Shown here piece by piece: positions 1 through 10,999 of a stretch of 64,000 nucleotides of DNA. The notes beneath the pieces are model-generated. The model had not been told where the DNA came from. It ran no database searches and saw only the letters and a list, made by a program, of their open reading frames with translations. Origin of the DNA: Symbiodinium sp. CCMP2592 (Eukaryota; Sar; Dinophyceae; Suessiales; Symbiodiniaceae); the NCBI GenBank assembly GCA_905221615.1, contig CAJNDT010001276.1, positions 1-64,000 of the forward strand. Direction: 5' to 3'. Position 1 is the stretch's first letter. The number at the start of each line of letters is the position of its first letter. A program made the translations under genes and the position numbers.

Positions 1-350
1 AGAAATTCCATAAAAACCGCAAAACCCTTGAGACCGCAGACCCCAGAAACTTCACAAAACCCCTCAGACCCCGCAGACAACACAGAACATACAGACCCCA
101 CAAACTCGGCAGATGCTACAAACACTCTAATATCTTCTTATTCTATAGATCCACAAACCTTCAGCACCCCACAGACCCCACCACAATTCCTAAAACCCCT
201 CAGACCGCAGACCCAGAAACTCCCCAGACCCCACAAAACCCCTCAGACCCAGCAGAACATACAGACCCCACAAACCCCGCAGACACTACAAACACCACAA
301 AACCCTGCTATTCCGCAGATCCCACAAATCCTCAGCCCCCACAAACCCTA
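1..350. repeat. C/A-rich degenerate satellite
   Basis: The stretch is almost G- and T-poor and made of variations of ccacaaaccccgcagac. The string cagaacatacagacccc occurs near 82 and again near 252, and ccgcagaccc near 34 and 205, so there is a tandem duplication of about 170 bp. An open frame runs through it on the plus strand, but its composition (Pro, Gln, Thr, Asn only) is what this repeat gives in that frame, so I do not call it a gene. Confidence 0.6.
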
Positions 351-399
351 CAATAATAGAACGCAACGTAATAGGCAGAAATATCGCATCTCAGTGGCC

Positions 400-980
400 A
401 TATAATCCAAGCCGGGAAGGGGAGCTCCCAACTTATTAAGAAGATTTTGGGAAAGGTCGAAGGGACTCTGATTTTTCGTAACATACTAGCATTTTATTGA
501 AATATGTATTTCTTTTTATAAAATCAAATCCAAATTTTTCGTTAGAGACACTAATCTTAGAAGAATCAAAACGCAGAACAATTTTTCCGTATATCTACTC
601 AATAGACTTTCTTGAGATAGGAAACCTTGATATAATATCATAAATAGTAAGATCCTTATTACAAAGATATATAAATGTCATCTTCCCAATTTTCGGAAAT
701 TCTCACATAAATAATCCCAAGTTTTCATGTATTGGAAATGCAGAAAAAATTAAGAGTCGTAAATCCAAAACATTTATCGAATTTATCCATGAACATTTCT
801 TTTTCCATCAATCATCATCGAAAAAAAATTAGATTCTCCGCGTGCTAACCATCGGAGACATTAAAATGAGAGAAATCCCGAGATCCATAGCCCAAGAAAA
901 TTGAAACTCTGCACTACTATCGTAATAGAAATAAAAGACTAACTACGTTAACTTTCGTGATAATTAAACCTAACACCCAT
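400..980. other. AT-rich non-coding stretch
   Basis: This is an AT-rich block with many A and T runs and no open frame of note on either strand. It differs strongly from the roughly balanced composition of the following 36 kb. I see no gene, RNA or repeat family in it. Confidence 0.4.
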
Positions 981-1254
981 AATGCATAATCTCAACTCAC
1001 TACACCACAAGAAAAGAAGACGAAGAGTAGTAAATAACCCAAGCCAACCCCTCCACCGGGGAGAGAAAAGAGAATCAAATCCAAAACCCACCCCTTTACA
1101 ACAAGCGGACGAAACCACACCGACGAAGGGATCCGGGCACGAGGCCACCCAGAGCCCTACAAGCGGCACGCACCACAGCCAGGCGAGAAGCGTAATTAGG
1201 GAGGTAAAGAGCGGTGGGTATGCGCAGGGGGCGAGCAGGGGGTCGGGCAACACG

Positions 1255-1320
1255 AATACACACACACCCACACACCCACACCCACATGTATGTATACATA
1301 TATATTGATTATATATCTAT
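1255..1320. repeat. CA/TA microsatellite
   Basis: A run of cacaca and cccaca units passes into tatgtatacatatata. Simple-sequence DNA. The short open frames across it on both strands are products of the repeat. Confidence 0.75.
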
Positions 1321-1329
1321 ATTCTTGTT

Positions 1330-3400
1330 TGAGCTTATTATGTTGCAAAACCTAGCACTCAATTCATGCCATTTAATTTCCGAAGACTATTTTCTATTGT
1401 GGAGTTGTCTGCGCATTACTAGCATTTGTTTATATCTGAATTCCGATCAATACATTTTCCAATTGAGCTACTACCTGATGTTTCTGACCCCGTTGTTCAA
1501 TTCAAATCCAGTTCAAGCCTGGGTGACCATATTCTCGCAAACCTGCTCATATGGATGTACCTTGTGCTTTCTGCGATCTCCCAGCTATTGAAGCCTCACG
1601 CTTGACTTGTCATTCTTCTCATTTCTTAGCATAGGCAGAGATATATTCGTGCAGTTCGACTCAGCACAGTTGCGAAGAGATTCCAAGCTGACATATCCTC
1701 TTCCCAGTCCCCCCACAACTTCGTGTGGATCGGACTTCAGGGCTTCGGCAGAACGACATATCCACCACTCTGCTTGCTCTTGCTGTCCTCCTTTCGAGGT
1801 AGTTGGGATACTCGGACATTCGTTGTTGCGAGTCTCCAGCACCCTCGATGTGGCGAGGGATATGTGCCGAATGTCTTTGATTGTGATAGGCACTTCGCCC
1901 TGCTCTTTTGTCGGCTGCAGTGCAGAAACCAGTGCGCAGACAAGCTCTCAGAAAGGGTAGTATACCTCCGTTCTGCATTCAGCATGACTCTGGCGGACAT
2001 CGTTGCATGAAACTTCGGTTGCAAACATGCGTGTGTGTGTGTGTGTGCTTCAACTTCAAGCTCCATCAAATGGAACCAAGCTGAGTTCTGCACACTTGGA
2101 TCGCTTCCGCAGCAGGAGATCCTTCTTTGACGTTGATCATGTGCACAGATGCAGCCCTGGCATTTGAGAAGAATTGCACAGCTGGTGCTCAATCGCTCTC
2201 CCAGATTGAAGAGGGACTATTGATGTAGAAGTACCCAATGAACTATCGCCCAACGGCACTCCTTCACCTGATGTCACTGCGCACGCCACGCGGTTTTAAC
2301 AATATCTATTGCATCGGCCCCGGTGACACCCGCCTGCTGGCAGGCCAGTGGGAAGCTCGGTTGTGATGAGCTGGTCGAGATCTCAGTGGGACATGCTGGG
2401 CTCGGAAGAAGTGGTATCCTCTGAATGCCCTGCTGGCTCTCGTACCGGCGTATCCTGGTTTAGTAAGCGGGTTAAGATCAGCGCCGATACATCATCGAGC
2501 GCAACTCCTTCACCAGCACGGGTGAAGTCTCCAAGGATCGCAAGGCGAGTAAGGCCCTGCAGCACCTGAGCAGAGTTTGCATTATAACTGGTGCTAGTCA
2601 CATCCCCTGCAGTTCCCCAGTATGCATATTGCAGCGCAAATGCCAGTGGTGCATCCTAGTTTTCAGTGCTCTACAACGTGGCTCCAGACTCGAGTCGCAG
2701 ATGCTGGCACTTTTCATCATCACGGGATGCTGTCTCCCAGTTGTGCCGTGGATTTCCCTTAGGGTGTCCACGACAAGCAGAATCTCGTTAGAGGCTCCTG
2801 CATCGACATTCATCGAAGCCTAGGTATCTCGGAGGATCGCATGGGTCTACAGCGAGATGTGCATGCTCAGAACGAGCACTGTCAAGTCATGGCGCTCCGC
2901 ACCTAGACCCAACTGACACTCTTGTTCTGTGTTTGTTTCTTCGTGTAATTTAGATTGACCAGTATCGCCAATTGATAAAGATCAGCTGAGATCATCACTA
3001 AACTTCTCCGGATTTCCGTTCTCACCGGCGGGACTGTCGGGCTTCGGGCCTTTGCGACACAGATCTGTGTTTCCCCCAAGCGTTGCCCTCACGCTTCACT
3101 TCTGCGCCCTTTCTGCGTGGGCTTCCTCAGTCTGCATCATTCTTTGACGGATTCCACAATAAGCATGAATGTCACTGTTCCTCTCAGTTCTCTGATACCA
3201 ATCTTCCGAGCAGCATTCCAGAAACAACCAGCGAGCGGGACATTTCAGACAGCGTCTGGAAGCCCGTGTCGCAGAGCCTCGGCATGCTCCAAGGTTTTCT
3301 TGAATCAGAGCCTAAGTCCTAAGTTCCCGCCTCAGCACATGCTCCAGCTTCCGCGCCGTTCTCTGCTGCTCGTGCCTTTCCGGAAAGGACTTATGCACAG
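1330..3400. other. No recognisable gene; small GT microsatellite
   Basis: I found no exon that reads like a known domain on either strand. A (GT)9-like run lies at about 2029-2047. The stretch lies beyond the last recognisable exon of the ion-channel gene that ends near 3.43 kb, so it may hold 3' exons or untranslated sequence that I cannot identify. Confidence 0.35.
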
Positions 3401-3429
3401 GACCTTACACACGCGGGGCGCAGGGCGCC

Positions 3430-3690
3430 TCAGACGTGCGATGTCAATGCTGTGCGCAACGCCATGCATTTCCAGCAGGCAGTCGGCAAACTCGCTGATT
3501 TCCTTAACTTGCAGAAGCATGCTGTGCTGAGAAGCATGACTCAAACAAAGCCTGCTTTTGCAGGTTTCTACGATGCCGAACTCAGCTACCAATGCATGTG
3601 TGATTCAATGTAGCCTTTGTTGTCGAAGTCGATGAGCTGCCAGATCTGCTCCAAGCTCACTTTGTGGAGGTCAATCCTTTGCAAGGCTTC
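3430..3690 (-). CDS. Channel exons: second EF-hand and C-terminal segment
   Basis: Positions 3690-3619 encode LEQIWQLIDFDNKGYIES, a second, less complete EF-hand, and 3513-3430 encode EISEFADCLLEMHGVAHSID, the segment that normally follows in dinoflagellate EF-hand channels. The two are in different exons; the splice sites were not fixed. Confidence 0.5.
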
Positions 3691-6600
3691 AACAGCATAC
3701 ATGAGAGATCATGAGAGCATGCTGGGATCGCTTCTGGCCATGCCCTCTCGTGAGCCCAGGCACCCAAGGTTCTTGAAGCAGAGCTGGACCCGAAGGTCTG
3801 CCAAAGCATTCTCAAACTCTTCCCACTCAACATTGCCGCTGTGGTCCGTGTCTGCTTTTGCAAACCTCGTCTTGAGTCGGTGGCTCGCAGCTTCCCGCAA
3901 CACTGCAATTTGTCTGAAACACTCGTACCACTGCTTCGTCTTGCCGCGTGCCATGGAGACCTCTCCCTCCAAAAATGTGCATTTGTCTTGCGTGCCGCAG
4001 TGCAGAGTAAGCAGTGGGTCGCCGCCGCCACTATTGCTGTTGCTGCTGCTGCTGGCGCAGCTGCTGTCGTCATCGTCAGTGTGCTGACATTGGCTCCGTG
4101 GTCGCATCTGTGCAGATTGCTTGCTAAGACCGCAGCAGGATCTCGATCTCCTTGATCCATCCTCGAACAAAGCGCTTGAATTCCATCTCGGGTCTGGCCT
4201 TTACTGAACTGAACTAAGAGTCTTTTCCGGTTCTGTATCTCTTCCAGCATCATGTTCTCTTCGTCTTGCAAAGCCATCGCAGCAGAACGGTCCACAAAGA
4301 CACCAGTGACCTGTGCAAATGACGGTGGTCAAATGGGCTTTATGTTCGCGACACGTTGCGGCAGCTTCTCGTTGCATCACTCTAGGGGCTGCACGATGTT
4401 CAGCACGCAGAACCTGGCGAACGGCTAGCGAAGCACATCTCAGCTGCATTGAATGATCTGTGCTCAGGCTTCATTCTCACTCGATTGGCGACAGGTTGGA
4501 GGTCCTACTTACATCTCGCTTTCGTGACACCGGATCCTTTGCCGTGGATGGCAAACGATGCGGGCAGTCTTGCTTGGAGATTCAGTTGGATGACAATGGG
4601 CACGTGAAGTGGGCTTTCCCCTAAACATCAATGCTGTTGCATGATGAGCTGAGTATTCCGAGTATTATGTGTTGGATTCCTTGGACAGATTTGCCTGCAA
4701 GCCATTTCTTGTCCAGCAGTACGTAACCGACTCTGCAAAACGAAGCCAGCACGAATGATGACAGAGCTAAAATGCTGAGAGTGTTGCAGCAGCCCAATGA
4801 ATCAAACTTTGAAGAGGGTATCAGAGTCGTCCAGCACTGACGAATCTAAATTAAGCACACTCCCTTATTCTTCAGTCACGAGTCGCAACTTCAGCAACCC
4901 TGAGCCAGCGACGTTGCGAGCGCGATGTACAACGTCAGGATGGGAGTCACCACGGGGTTTACCAGCATAAGTGGCGGTGCCAACTCTCCCCAACTGATGC
5001 CACCGGAGATGGTCCTCAGACCAGGGGATAGACCAAACTGCCAAACAACACAACCAAACATCTGTTGTCTGCAGCTGCTCTGATAGAAGCAAAAGCCACT
5101 ATTGACACTGCGACGGCAAACATCATTTAGAAGTCGTGACATCTATGTGATGGGACCGCATTTGCAGCATCTGGGCTGCGCGCATGGGGACGACAAGCAC
5201 GTCAACAAAATCGAAGTCTACTGCGAAGGTCTATGGATATCATACACATGCCTGCTTCTGAATCTTGGTCGCTCGCAGCTCTTACTGTCGTTGGATTTCA
5301 GCACTTCGCTGACAGTCTTGCACTTGCCGGCCCTCAGTCAGGCACCTTCCTACTCGTTGGCAACGTTCTGCCAGATACCAACAATGCTATTGTACAAAGG
5401 CCTTGACGCGCTTTGTCGCCTGGATCTCCTTTCTTTACGGTCAACGACTCGTGTGTGAGTAGGCCTCACGGCGAGCCTGGAAAACGGAACGCCGCAGATG
5501 CTCAGGAAGGTCATGAAGTCCGTTGAAAACAGTTGGTGTTGATTCTGACTCAAGCAGGCCACGCGGAAGCCCAGAAGGTGGCAATTCTCCAGTAGTCTGA
5601 AAATGACCTAAATTCATGACCTCAGGAGTTCAATGAGTTCCACGCATTGCAAGCGGCTTCTAGCTACTCCTACCAGCTTCCGCCGAGGGAACTCTACAGA
5701 GGATGTTGCAGAAGAAATGTCGTGCACCAGAAAAAACGTTCCGAATAGAGAGACCAAGGCACTTCGGTTCTTCTGATGACATCTTCGAGTGTGTGCACTT
5801 CCAATCTCTTGTCCGAGGATTCGGCGAAATCTTCTTCATCCGCCAGCTCCGCCAACAAACCTGCCACCTTCCCCCTGCCGGCACGTGCTGCCGCTGTGGC
5901 GGGGGTAATTTGCGTCTTTCCGGCACGCCGCCGAACATCTGCGCTTGCGTGGATTAATGTCCGGACCACCTCTTCGTGGCCTCTGACTGCTGCAATGAAC
6001 AAGGCCGTCAGTTGGGTTTCCGAGGTTGGTCTGTCCATGTCCGCTTTTTTCTCGCAGAGCGCCTGGACGATCTCGGGCTGATTTTGGAAAGCAGAAGCAA
6101 ATAAAGTCGATCCAGAGTCCCACACGGTAACGTGCTGCTTCCCCTTGCTCTCTTTCATTTTGCGTCGAACCGCGGCTTCTCCCAAAATGCATGACAGAAT
6201 GGTATGCTCGGTGCTCCCAATTTCCAAATCACCGGGGGCAGCATCCCAAATCTTCAAACGATAGAGCTTGTCTTTGTCCACACCAGCATCGCACAATGCC
6301 TTTAGGCTTTCGATGCGATTGTTGCTCGCTGCCAGCAAGAGAGGTGAGAAGCCGGACTTTGTCACGGCATCTTTTTCGGCTCCAGCCATACAGAGGACGC
6401 GAATCACGTCCGCGTGTCCTCGCCGAGCTGCTTCGCAAAGGGGGGTAAATCCGCTGTTGACGTCAGCTTTCTCCAGGTTTGCTCGCAACCTGATCAAAGT
6501 GCTCGTGACTTCCTCCACTCCCGTCCTGGCAGGGCAGGGATGTTCAGGGCCTTTGGCCCCTACAGCAGATGACAAACCTCGAACATCGTGAACAGATCTT

Positions 6601-9600
6601 GACAGGCACAGCAACTCAGCAAGTGGATCCTGGCACTCAGGAAGAGAGGTGTGAAACCGACTGTCTGGGTTCGGTTGATCTGGGCCCGCAGCTTGCAGAG
6701 CGACTCCACCGCAGCAACCTTGCCTTGCCCCACAGCTTCGAAGAGCGGTGTGCAGCCAAAGTCCTTCGTGGCCTTTTCCATGTCAGCACGGGCGCGCACC
6801 AACTCCTCAATGATCTCACAATGGTCGAATCGAGCTGCCAGCACCAGCGCTGTAACATTGATTGAGGTGCACGGTCTGTCGACATCGGCCAACTCCTGAC
6901 AAAGGAATCGCGTCATATTGACATGATTCGGATGGACGGCAAGATGTAGGCACGTACTGTTTGAGAAGGCCACGTCGTCTTCCCCTGCAAGGTCTGACAC
7001 GAATAGGTTGATATCGTCACGGGTAAGCCCAGCCCGAAGCAGCAATCTGGCGGCATGAACCAGCCCTGTCCTTGCCGCTTTCTGCAGGGGCGTGAGGTGA
7101 CTGTCCAGCTCCTGACGTAAAGCGTGTCCTTGCTCTCGCAGATTTGCTACGACCTGTCGGTAGTCAATATCAGTGCGGTCAAAGCATTTGGCAACAAGTT
7201 CCATTTTGCCCTTGAGCAAGGCGTTGCTACACAACTCTGCAAGCTGGGCAGCTTGCTTCTTGCGGCGCCGAATTGCCATGTTGTGGCGCACCCAGCGCTG
7301 AATTCTGTGGACTGCTGCATCGGTCACAGCCTGGGACTCCCGTTTCGCAGCCTCCTTAAGCTGATCGAGACTTCTCAACAACCTTGCAGACATGTCTTCC
7401 AGCTCGGTAAAGAGGGGCTGTGCCGACAGCAGACTTCTGCCCAAATCCCTGGGACTGTTGATGCAGGTTTCAAGCGCTTCTGCACATTTTGCAGCATGTA
7501 GCTTGACTGCAGATATACTGTCCGGGCACGAAATTGATTGTGCCTGAGTCGGCGTTGCGTCGCCCTGGGAGGATAATAGCAGCTCTGTAGTTTGGATGTA
7601 GGGAAGTAGTCTCAGGACCCACTTGTGCGTTAGTTCGGCTCGTGTGCAGGGCGAACACTTGTTTCCACTTGCCAACCACTGGAGAATCGAATCCTTCTCG
7701 TAGATGTGCCCGTCACTCATGAGCACTGGATCTTGCATGGGCTCTAAGGAGATCGGACAAGTATCGACAGCATGGTTGTGGACATCCCGTCGTCTGACAA
7801 ACTTTCCGCTCTCGAGCTTCCAGATCCGCGCCAAGGACGAGGCAATAAACTCTGGTTCGAAGCTGATCGAGAAATCCAACACCCGAGCCATTGCTACCCA
7901 GCGCTTGCCGAACAAAGGACTCCACAGAGATGGCCGGCGGAGGTTTGAGTTTGCAACGTGTCAGCCATGCTCGTCTTTAGCCTCCCTTTTGTGATTCCCT
8001 TTCAGCGTCTACATCACAACTGGTGCGGCCAAGAAGCAAGAACAAAGTGAAGCAGGTTGTCAGCCTCAATCACTTTTGTAGCACTCTTGTTGCGACAGAG
8101 ACGCGTAAGATTCGTTGCTGAAGTTGCATGTGCTGGTAAGCCCTATCAGCTCAGGTCATCTCAAGGAAGAGAAGGGAGACAGCCCGGCAAACTCCAACGG
8201 TCCGCCTCGGATGGAGCGTCAGAGTCTTGTATTTGGAAGCTCGCTCACAACGTGGCTGTATATCACAAGCGGTAACCTCTTTGCACACAGGTAGGCAGAA
8301 GCAAAGGGCTCTGAAGGCTGCTTGCAATACGAGGAAGCATGCGAGCAGGCTTCCAGACCGATCAGCAGAGAAGCTGGGAATTTCTTGCGGATTGTCTGCG
8401 AGAAATTCGCCCACAAATTGCAAGATGCATACCTGGTCATGGAAGACGAATGTGGCGTGTTGATAGGTGCAACCTCCGGTTTGCAGACGGAGTCAGACCC
8501 AGAAAGCACCGGTATTTTCAAATCGAAGCACGGCGGTAATATAAATGATGAAGAAGAGGAGAATCAGGGCCCACATCAAAGCCTTGGTTTCGGAGCGCAA
8601 TTTGCTTCGTGAAGCTGCGCCAGACAAGAGCCCTCCCAGGAGCTCTCCAATTGTGTACTGCTCATGGGCGATCCCTTGACTTCGCCACTCATCATCACTG
8701 CACCGCAAGCACTTCATCAGAAACTATCCCCAGCTACCGGATCATATGCCATGTCATAGGCTGAAGCAAGCAGCCTTCAGTGAGCTCAGTACTCCCATAA
8801 TCATGACTCTCAGGTCGGAGAAGAAGCGCAGTACGCGGAGCACACGTGCAACTCGAACCAGCCGCAGCAGTCCTGACACGAAGTGCTTTCGTCATGTCTT
8901 GCAACATGGCCCCCGACGAAATCCGGCGAACCGGTCAGATATCGCCTTGATAAAAGTCTGGAACAGACGCAGAAAGAGCCCAGAGAATTCTGGGCGACTG
9001 GACACTGAATTGCACAGCCCCTTCACAGACCACAAGAGCTAACACATAACGAGGATCACAAAACAGCATGCAAATGGATACATTAGACGCAAAGCTGCCA
9101 AGGGTTGTCTGCAAACCAGATTCACTGTACCTGCCTGCTATTATGCTTCTACGGAAAACCTTTGATTTTGCATTGCATGCGAATCCCTTGCGTCCGTCAT
9201 CCGCGTGCACTTTCTACGCAGCTGAGGCCCAGTCGCAGAATGCGAGCCGAAGACATATTAGGAGGTGGATCTGGAGCGTCTCTCATTGTTGCGAAAGTGC
9301 GGGTGATGACCTCATCCTCGGCTTCTAGGCAAGGGCATCTCGGATTTGCCCTTGCAATATTTCCAAGACGCATCTTCACATTGACAGACAAGTCGCCAGA
9401 ATTCCCAGCATCACTAGCACGGCATCCATCACATTCCACTTGATGTCAGGGTTTTGACATGAAAACATGCTCCTTCCTCAGAGTTCACAGGCAAATCATG
9501 ATGCAAGGATGTGTAGCTGCACTGGGCTACCTACTGTACAACATGCTGGACGAAAGCTTGTCGGGGGGCAGGGGGGGACTGGTGCGGGCATTGTCAGCGA

Positions 9601-10823
9601 CGACTAGTTGCGGCAGCAGCAGAGCAAAATGCAGCTGAGAGTAGCAAAATGTAGCAACAGCACAACCGGTGACCGCAGTGAAAACAGCAGAAGGAAGACG
9701 GAGCCAAGAGGGGGAGAAACAGCAGCAATAGCAATACCATAGCAGCAGTAGTAGCAACGGCGATAACGGTACGACACGCATTGAATGCGATAGCATCAAG
9801 GCTAGAAGCGATGTTGGAAGCTAAAAGAGGGAGACCTGGGGGTGGTAGACTCAACAAATTTCAAGACGTCATTGCCGTGGCCAAGGCTCTGAACAGTACC
9901 GGTTACGAATCGTCGGCGCTTGACAGTTCCGTGGGAACATGCAAGTCAGCTGCATTCCGTGGCATCGGTTTGAACATCCGACCACGCTAGTTGTACTTGA
10001 GACCAGTTTGATCTCACCCTGGCCCAGCTGCCTTCAGTCCGAAGTCGAAGAAGAAGTTCCAGTGTGAATAACACTGTGAACGTCATACCTGCCTCAGAGC
10101 AGATTTCGGATTCAAGGCTCGCAGTTGACTGAGAGGCGCGCTTTTTGCGGGCAGGTACGAGTAGTGAGTAGTGTACACCTGATCCCCTGAGCCTTTTTTG
10201 CCTGCCTTTTTTCCTTCCTAGAAACATGGCCAAGGCCGATCTCGAAGTCCCCAGCTACAGCCCCAGGGGGCGCTAACGCTTCGGCTGCAGGGACTCGGCC
10301 TGCTCTTTGCTCCTGATTTGGGGCTGTGGTCTTGATCCCAAGCGCATGTGCGCAATGTAAGCATGCACCATATTAGCGGCGAAGCTGTGAAATCCGAGTC
10401 TGACCCAGGGGGGGCCACCCTAAAGCAACCCTTCGAGGGACCTTGCATGCAAAGTTTTAGGAAAACCCAGCTGAGCCAAGAATGCAAGATGACCTTACGC
10501 CTCATGGCGGGAGAAAAGGCATGAAACTGATGCAGGGTCGCCTGGCTCTGCGGCTTCATTACCTCAAGATGTATGGTCTCTTGCGATAAAGCTGCAATCC
10601 GAAAGAACTCCGGCACTTCATGGCTGGGCTGTTGCACGGCATGATCTGCCTGCCATTGAAGGACTTTGCATGCCCGATTCGACGCCCCACCTTCCTCGAC
10701 ATGCTTTGTTCCAATATTATGGCATCAAAACAGAAGTGACCTGGCGACCGACCTGCATCTCCCGAGCCTGGACACCAAAAAGAATGGCATTGCTCAAGAT
10801 GAGCACTGCAGCGAATGCTTCTC
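3430..10823 (-). CDS. Voltage-gated cation channel with C-terminal EF-hands (multi-exon)
   Basis: This is the assembled reading of one six-helix voltage-gated ion channel (ion_trans family), a plasma-membrane pore gated by voltage and probably by calcium. Exons read in order on the minus strand: S1 (10823-10753), a micro-exon (10628-10596), S2 (10092-10018), S3 (about 9463-9385), start of S4 (about 9335-9235), rest of S4 plus linker (8872-8775), S5 (8582 to about 8520), pore loop (5014 to about 4920), post-S6 segment (4310 to about 4210), two EF-hands (3869-3811 and 3690-3619) and a C-terminal segment (3513-3430). The S4 arginines are spaced every third residue after joining, as in voltage sensors. 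The stretch between S5 and the pore, the S6 helix and the N-terminus are not resolved. A complete U-box/ankyrin gene lies in the 3.5-kb S5-to-pore gap, so the two halves could instead be remains of two channel genes. Confidence 0.6.
3740..3960 (-). CDS. Channel exon: first EF-hand
   Basis: Encodes FAKADTDHSGNVEWEEF with the EF-hand loop D-x-D-x-S-G-x-V-x-x-x-E, a calcium-binding loop. The exon ends near FKNLG at a GT donor. Confidence 0.65.
4210..4310 (-). CDS. Channel exon: end of S6 and cytosolic helix
   Basis: Starts after TTTGCACAG and encodes VTGVFVDRSAAMALQDEEN, the usual end of S6 and first cytosolic turn of these channels, then a charged helix ending LLVQFSK. The donor is probably AAAG|GCCAG. 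Confidence 0.65.
4920..5014 (-). CDS. Channel exon: pore loop and start of S6
   Basis: After a CTGAG acceptor the exon encodes TISGGISWGELAPPLM and then a hydrophobic stretch (PVVTPILTLYIALAT). Ser-Gly-Gly-Ile-x-Trp is a pore-loop pattern of eukaryotic four-domain-like channels. A possible micro-exon coding FCVLNI at about 4393-4411 would link it to the next exon. Confidence 0.55.
5694..7891 (-). CDS. U-box / IQ / ankyrin-repeat protein (probable E3 ubiquitin ligase)
   Basis: Two exons (7891-6630 and 6525-5694) give about 697 residues. The U-box (Cys-Pro-Ile-Ser-Leu...Asp-Pro-Val, then Tyr-Glu-Lys and Cys-x-x-Cys) lies at about residues 44-90; U-boxes bind E2 enzymes and transfer ubiquitin. 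A basic IQ-like helix (AAVHRIQRWVRHNMAIRRRK) follows at about residues 197-216, and ankyrin repeats fill the rest (HLAVHPNHVNMTRFL, FGCTPLFEAVGQGKVAAVESL, SGFTPLCEAARRGHADVI). The start is the ATG giving MARVLDF; the open frame continues upstream only through non-ATG codons. The 104-nt intron has GA-AG ends with GCCAGGA at both borders, and splicing it restores an ankyrin repeat. The last 30 or so residues do not look like ankyrin, so the C-terminus may be wrong. The gene sits between the S5 and pore exons of the ion channel, on the same strand. Confidence 0.8.
6526..6629 (-). other. GA-AG intron of the U-box/ankyrin gene
   Basis: A 104-nt intron with a GA donor (GCCAG|GATCC) and AG acceptor (GCCAG|GACGG). 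The heptamer GCCAGGA occurs at both junctions, like a target-site duplication. Removing it joins two ankyrin half-repeats in frame. Confidence 0.7.
8520..8582 (-). CDS. Channel exon: S5 helix
   Basis: Encodes ALMWALILLFFIIYITAVL, a clean S5 helix continuing the linker. The donor is not clear. No turret or pore helix was found between here and 7.9 kb; the next recognisable channel piece is at 5.0 kb. Confidence 0.65.
8775..8872 (-). CDS. Channel exon: S4 voltage sensor and S4-S5 linker
   Basis: The exon starts after GTGTCAG and encodes LRLVRVARVLRVLRFF, with Arg at every third position, followed by MIMGVLSSLK. It ends at a GC donor (AAG|GCTGC) and joins in frame to the S5 exon, whose acceptor context is also AAG|GCT. 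Confidence 0.7.
9235..9335 (-). CDS. Channel exon: S3-S4 loop and start of S4
   Basis: Ends with NMSSARILR and a GA donor (CTGC|GACTGG). Joined across the 362-nt intron 8873-9234 to the next exon, the S4 helix reads ARILRLLRLVRVARVLRVLR without a break. The pentamer GACTG is present at both ends of the intron. The 5' edge is uncertain. Confidence 0.55.
9385..9463 (-). CDS. Channel exon: S3 helix
   Basis: The segment encodes DIKWNVMDAVLVMLGILATC, with the Trp-Asn-x-x-Asp typical of S3. The exact splice sites were not settled; donor candidates lie just after the Cys codon. Confidence 0.6.
10018..10092 (-). CDS. Channel exon: S2 helix
   Basis: A 75-nt, phase-0 exon between TCTGAG and the donor GTGAGA. 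It encodes MTFTVLFTLELLLRLRTEG; the conserved Phe-Thr-x-Glu-Leu and following Arg are the S2 signature. Confidence 0.65.
10596..10628 (-). CDS. Channel micro-exon before S2
   Basis: A 33-nt exon (11 codons, PSHEVPEFFRI) between CAACAG and a GC donor (ATT|GCAGC). Both ends are phase 0. The residues match the segment that precedes S2 in this family, and the join to the next exon gives an unbroken S2. Confidence 0.5.
10753..10823 (-). CDS. Channel exon: S1 helix
   Basis: A 71-nt exon between an acceptor CTGCAG and a donor GTCGG. It encodes AFAAVLILSNAILFGVQ, the usual S1 pattern of a hydrophobic run with an Asn and a closing Gly-Val-Gln. It ends in phase 0 and joins in frame to the next exon at 10628. 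Confidence 0.6.
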
Positions 10824-10999
10824 CTGCAGAACCACAGCACCTCACGGCAGAGTTTGCTGCCATGCCAGATTCGTCCTTTATTCGGACTCGCATATTCGAC
10901 TCCTAAACTTCTGAACTTAGAAAACTCACGCAGCAATGTGGCTCAGTACCTGCAGCAGCCAAAAGCAGCGGCAGTTGGTCGGCGCAGCCACTGGTTGCA

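Noticed and set aside
28-405. A plus-strand Pro/Gln/Thr-rich frame
   Set aside because: Follows from the C/A-rich satellite; no other coding sign.
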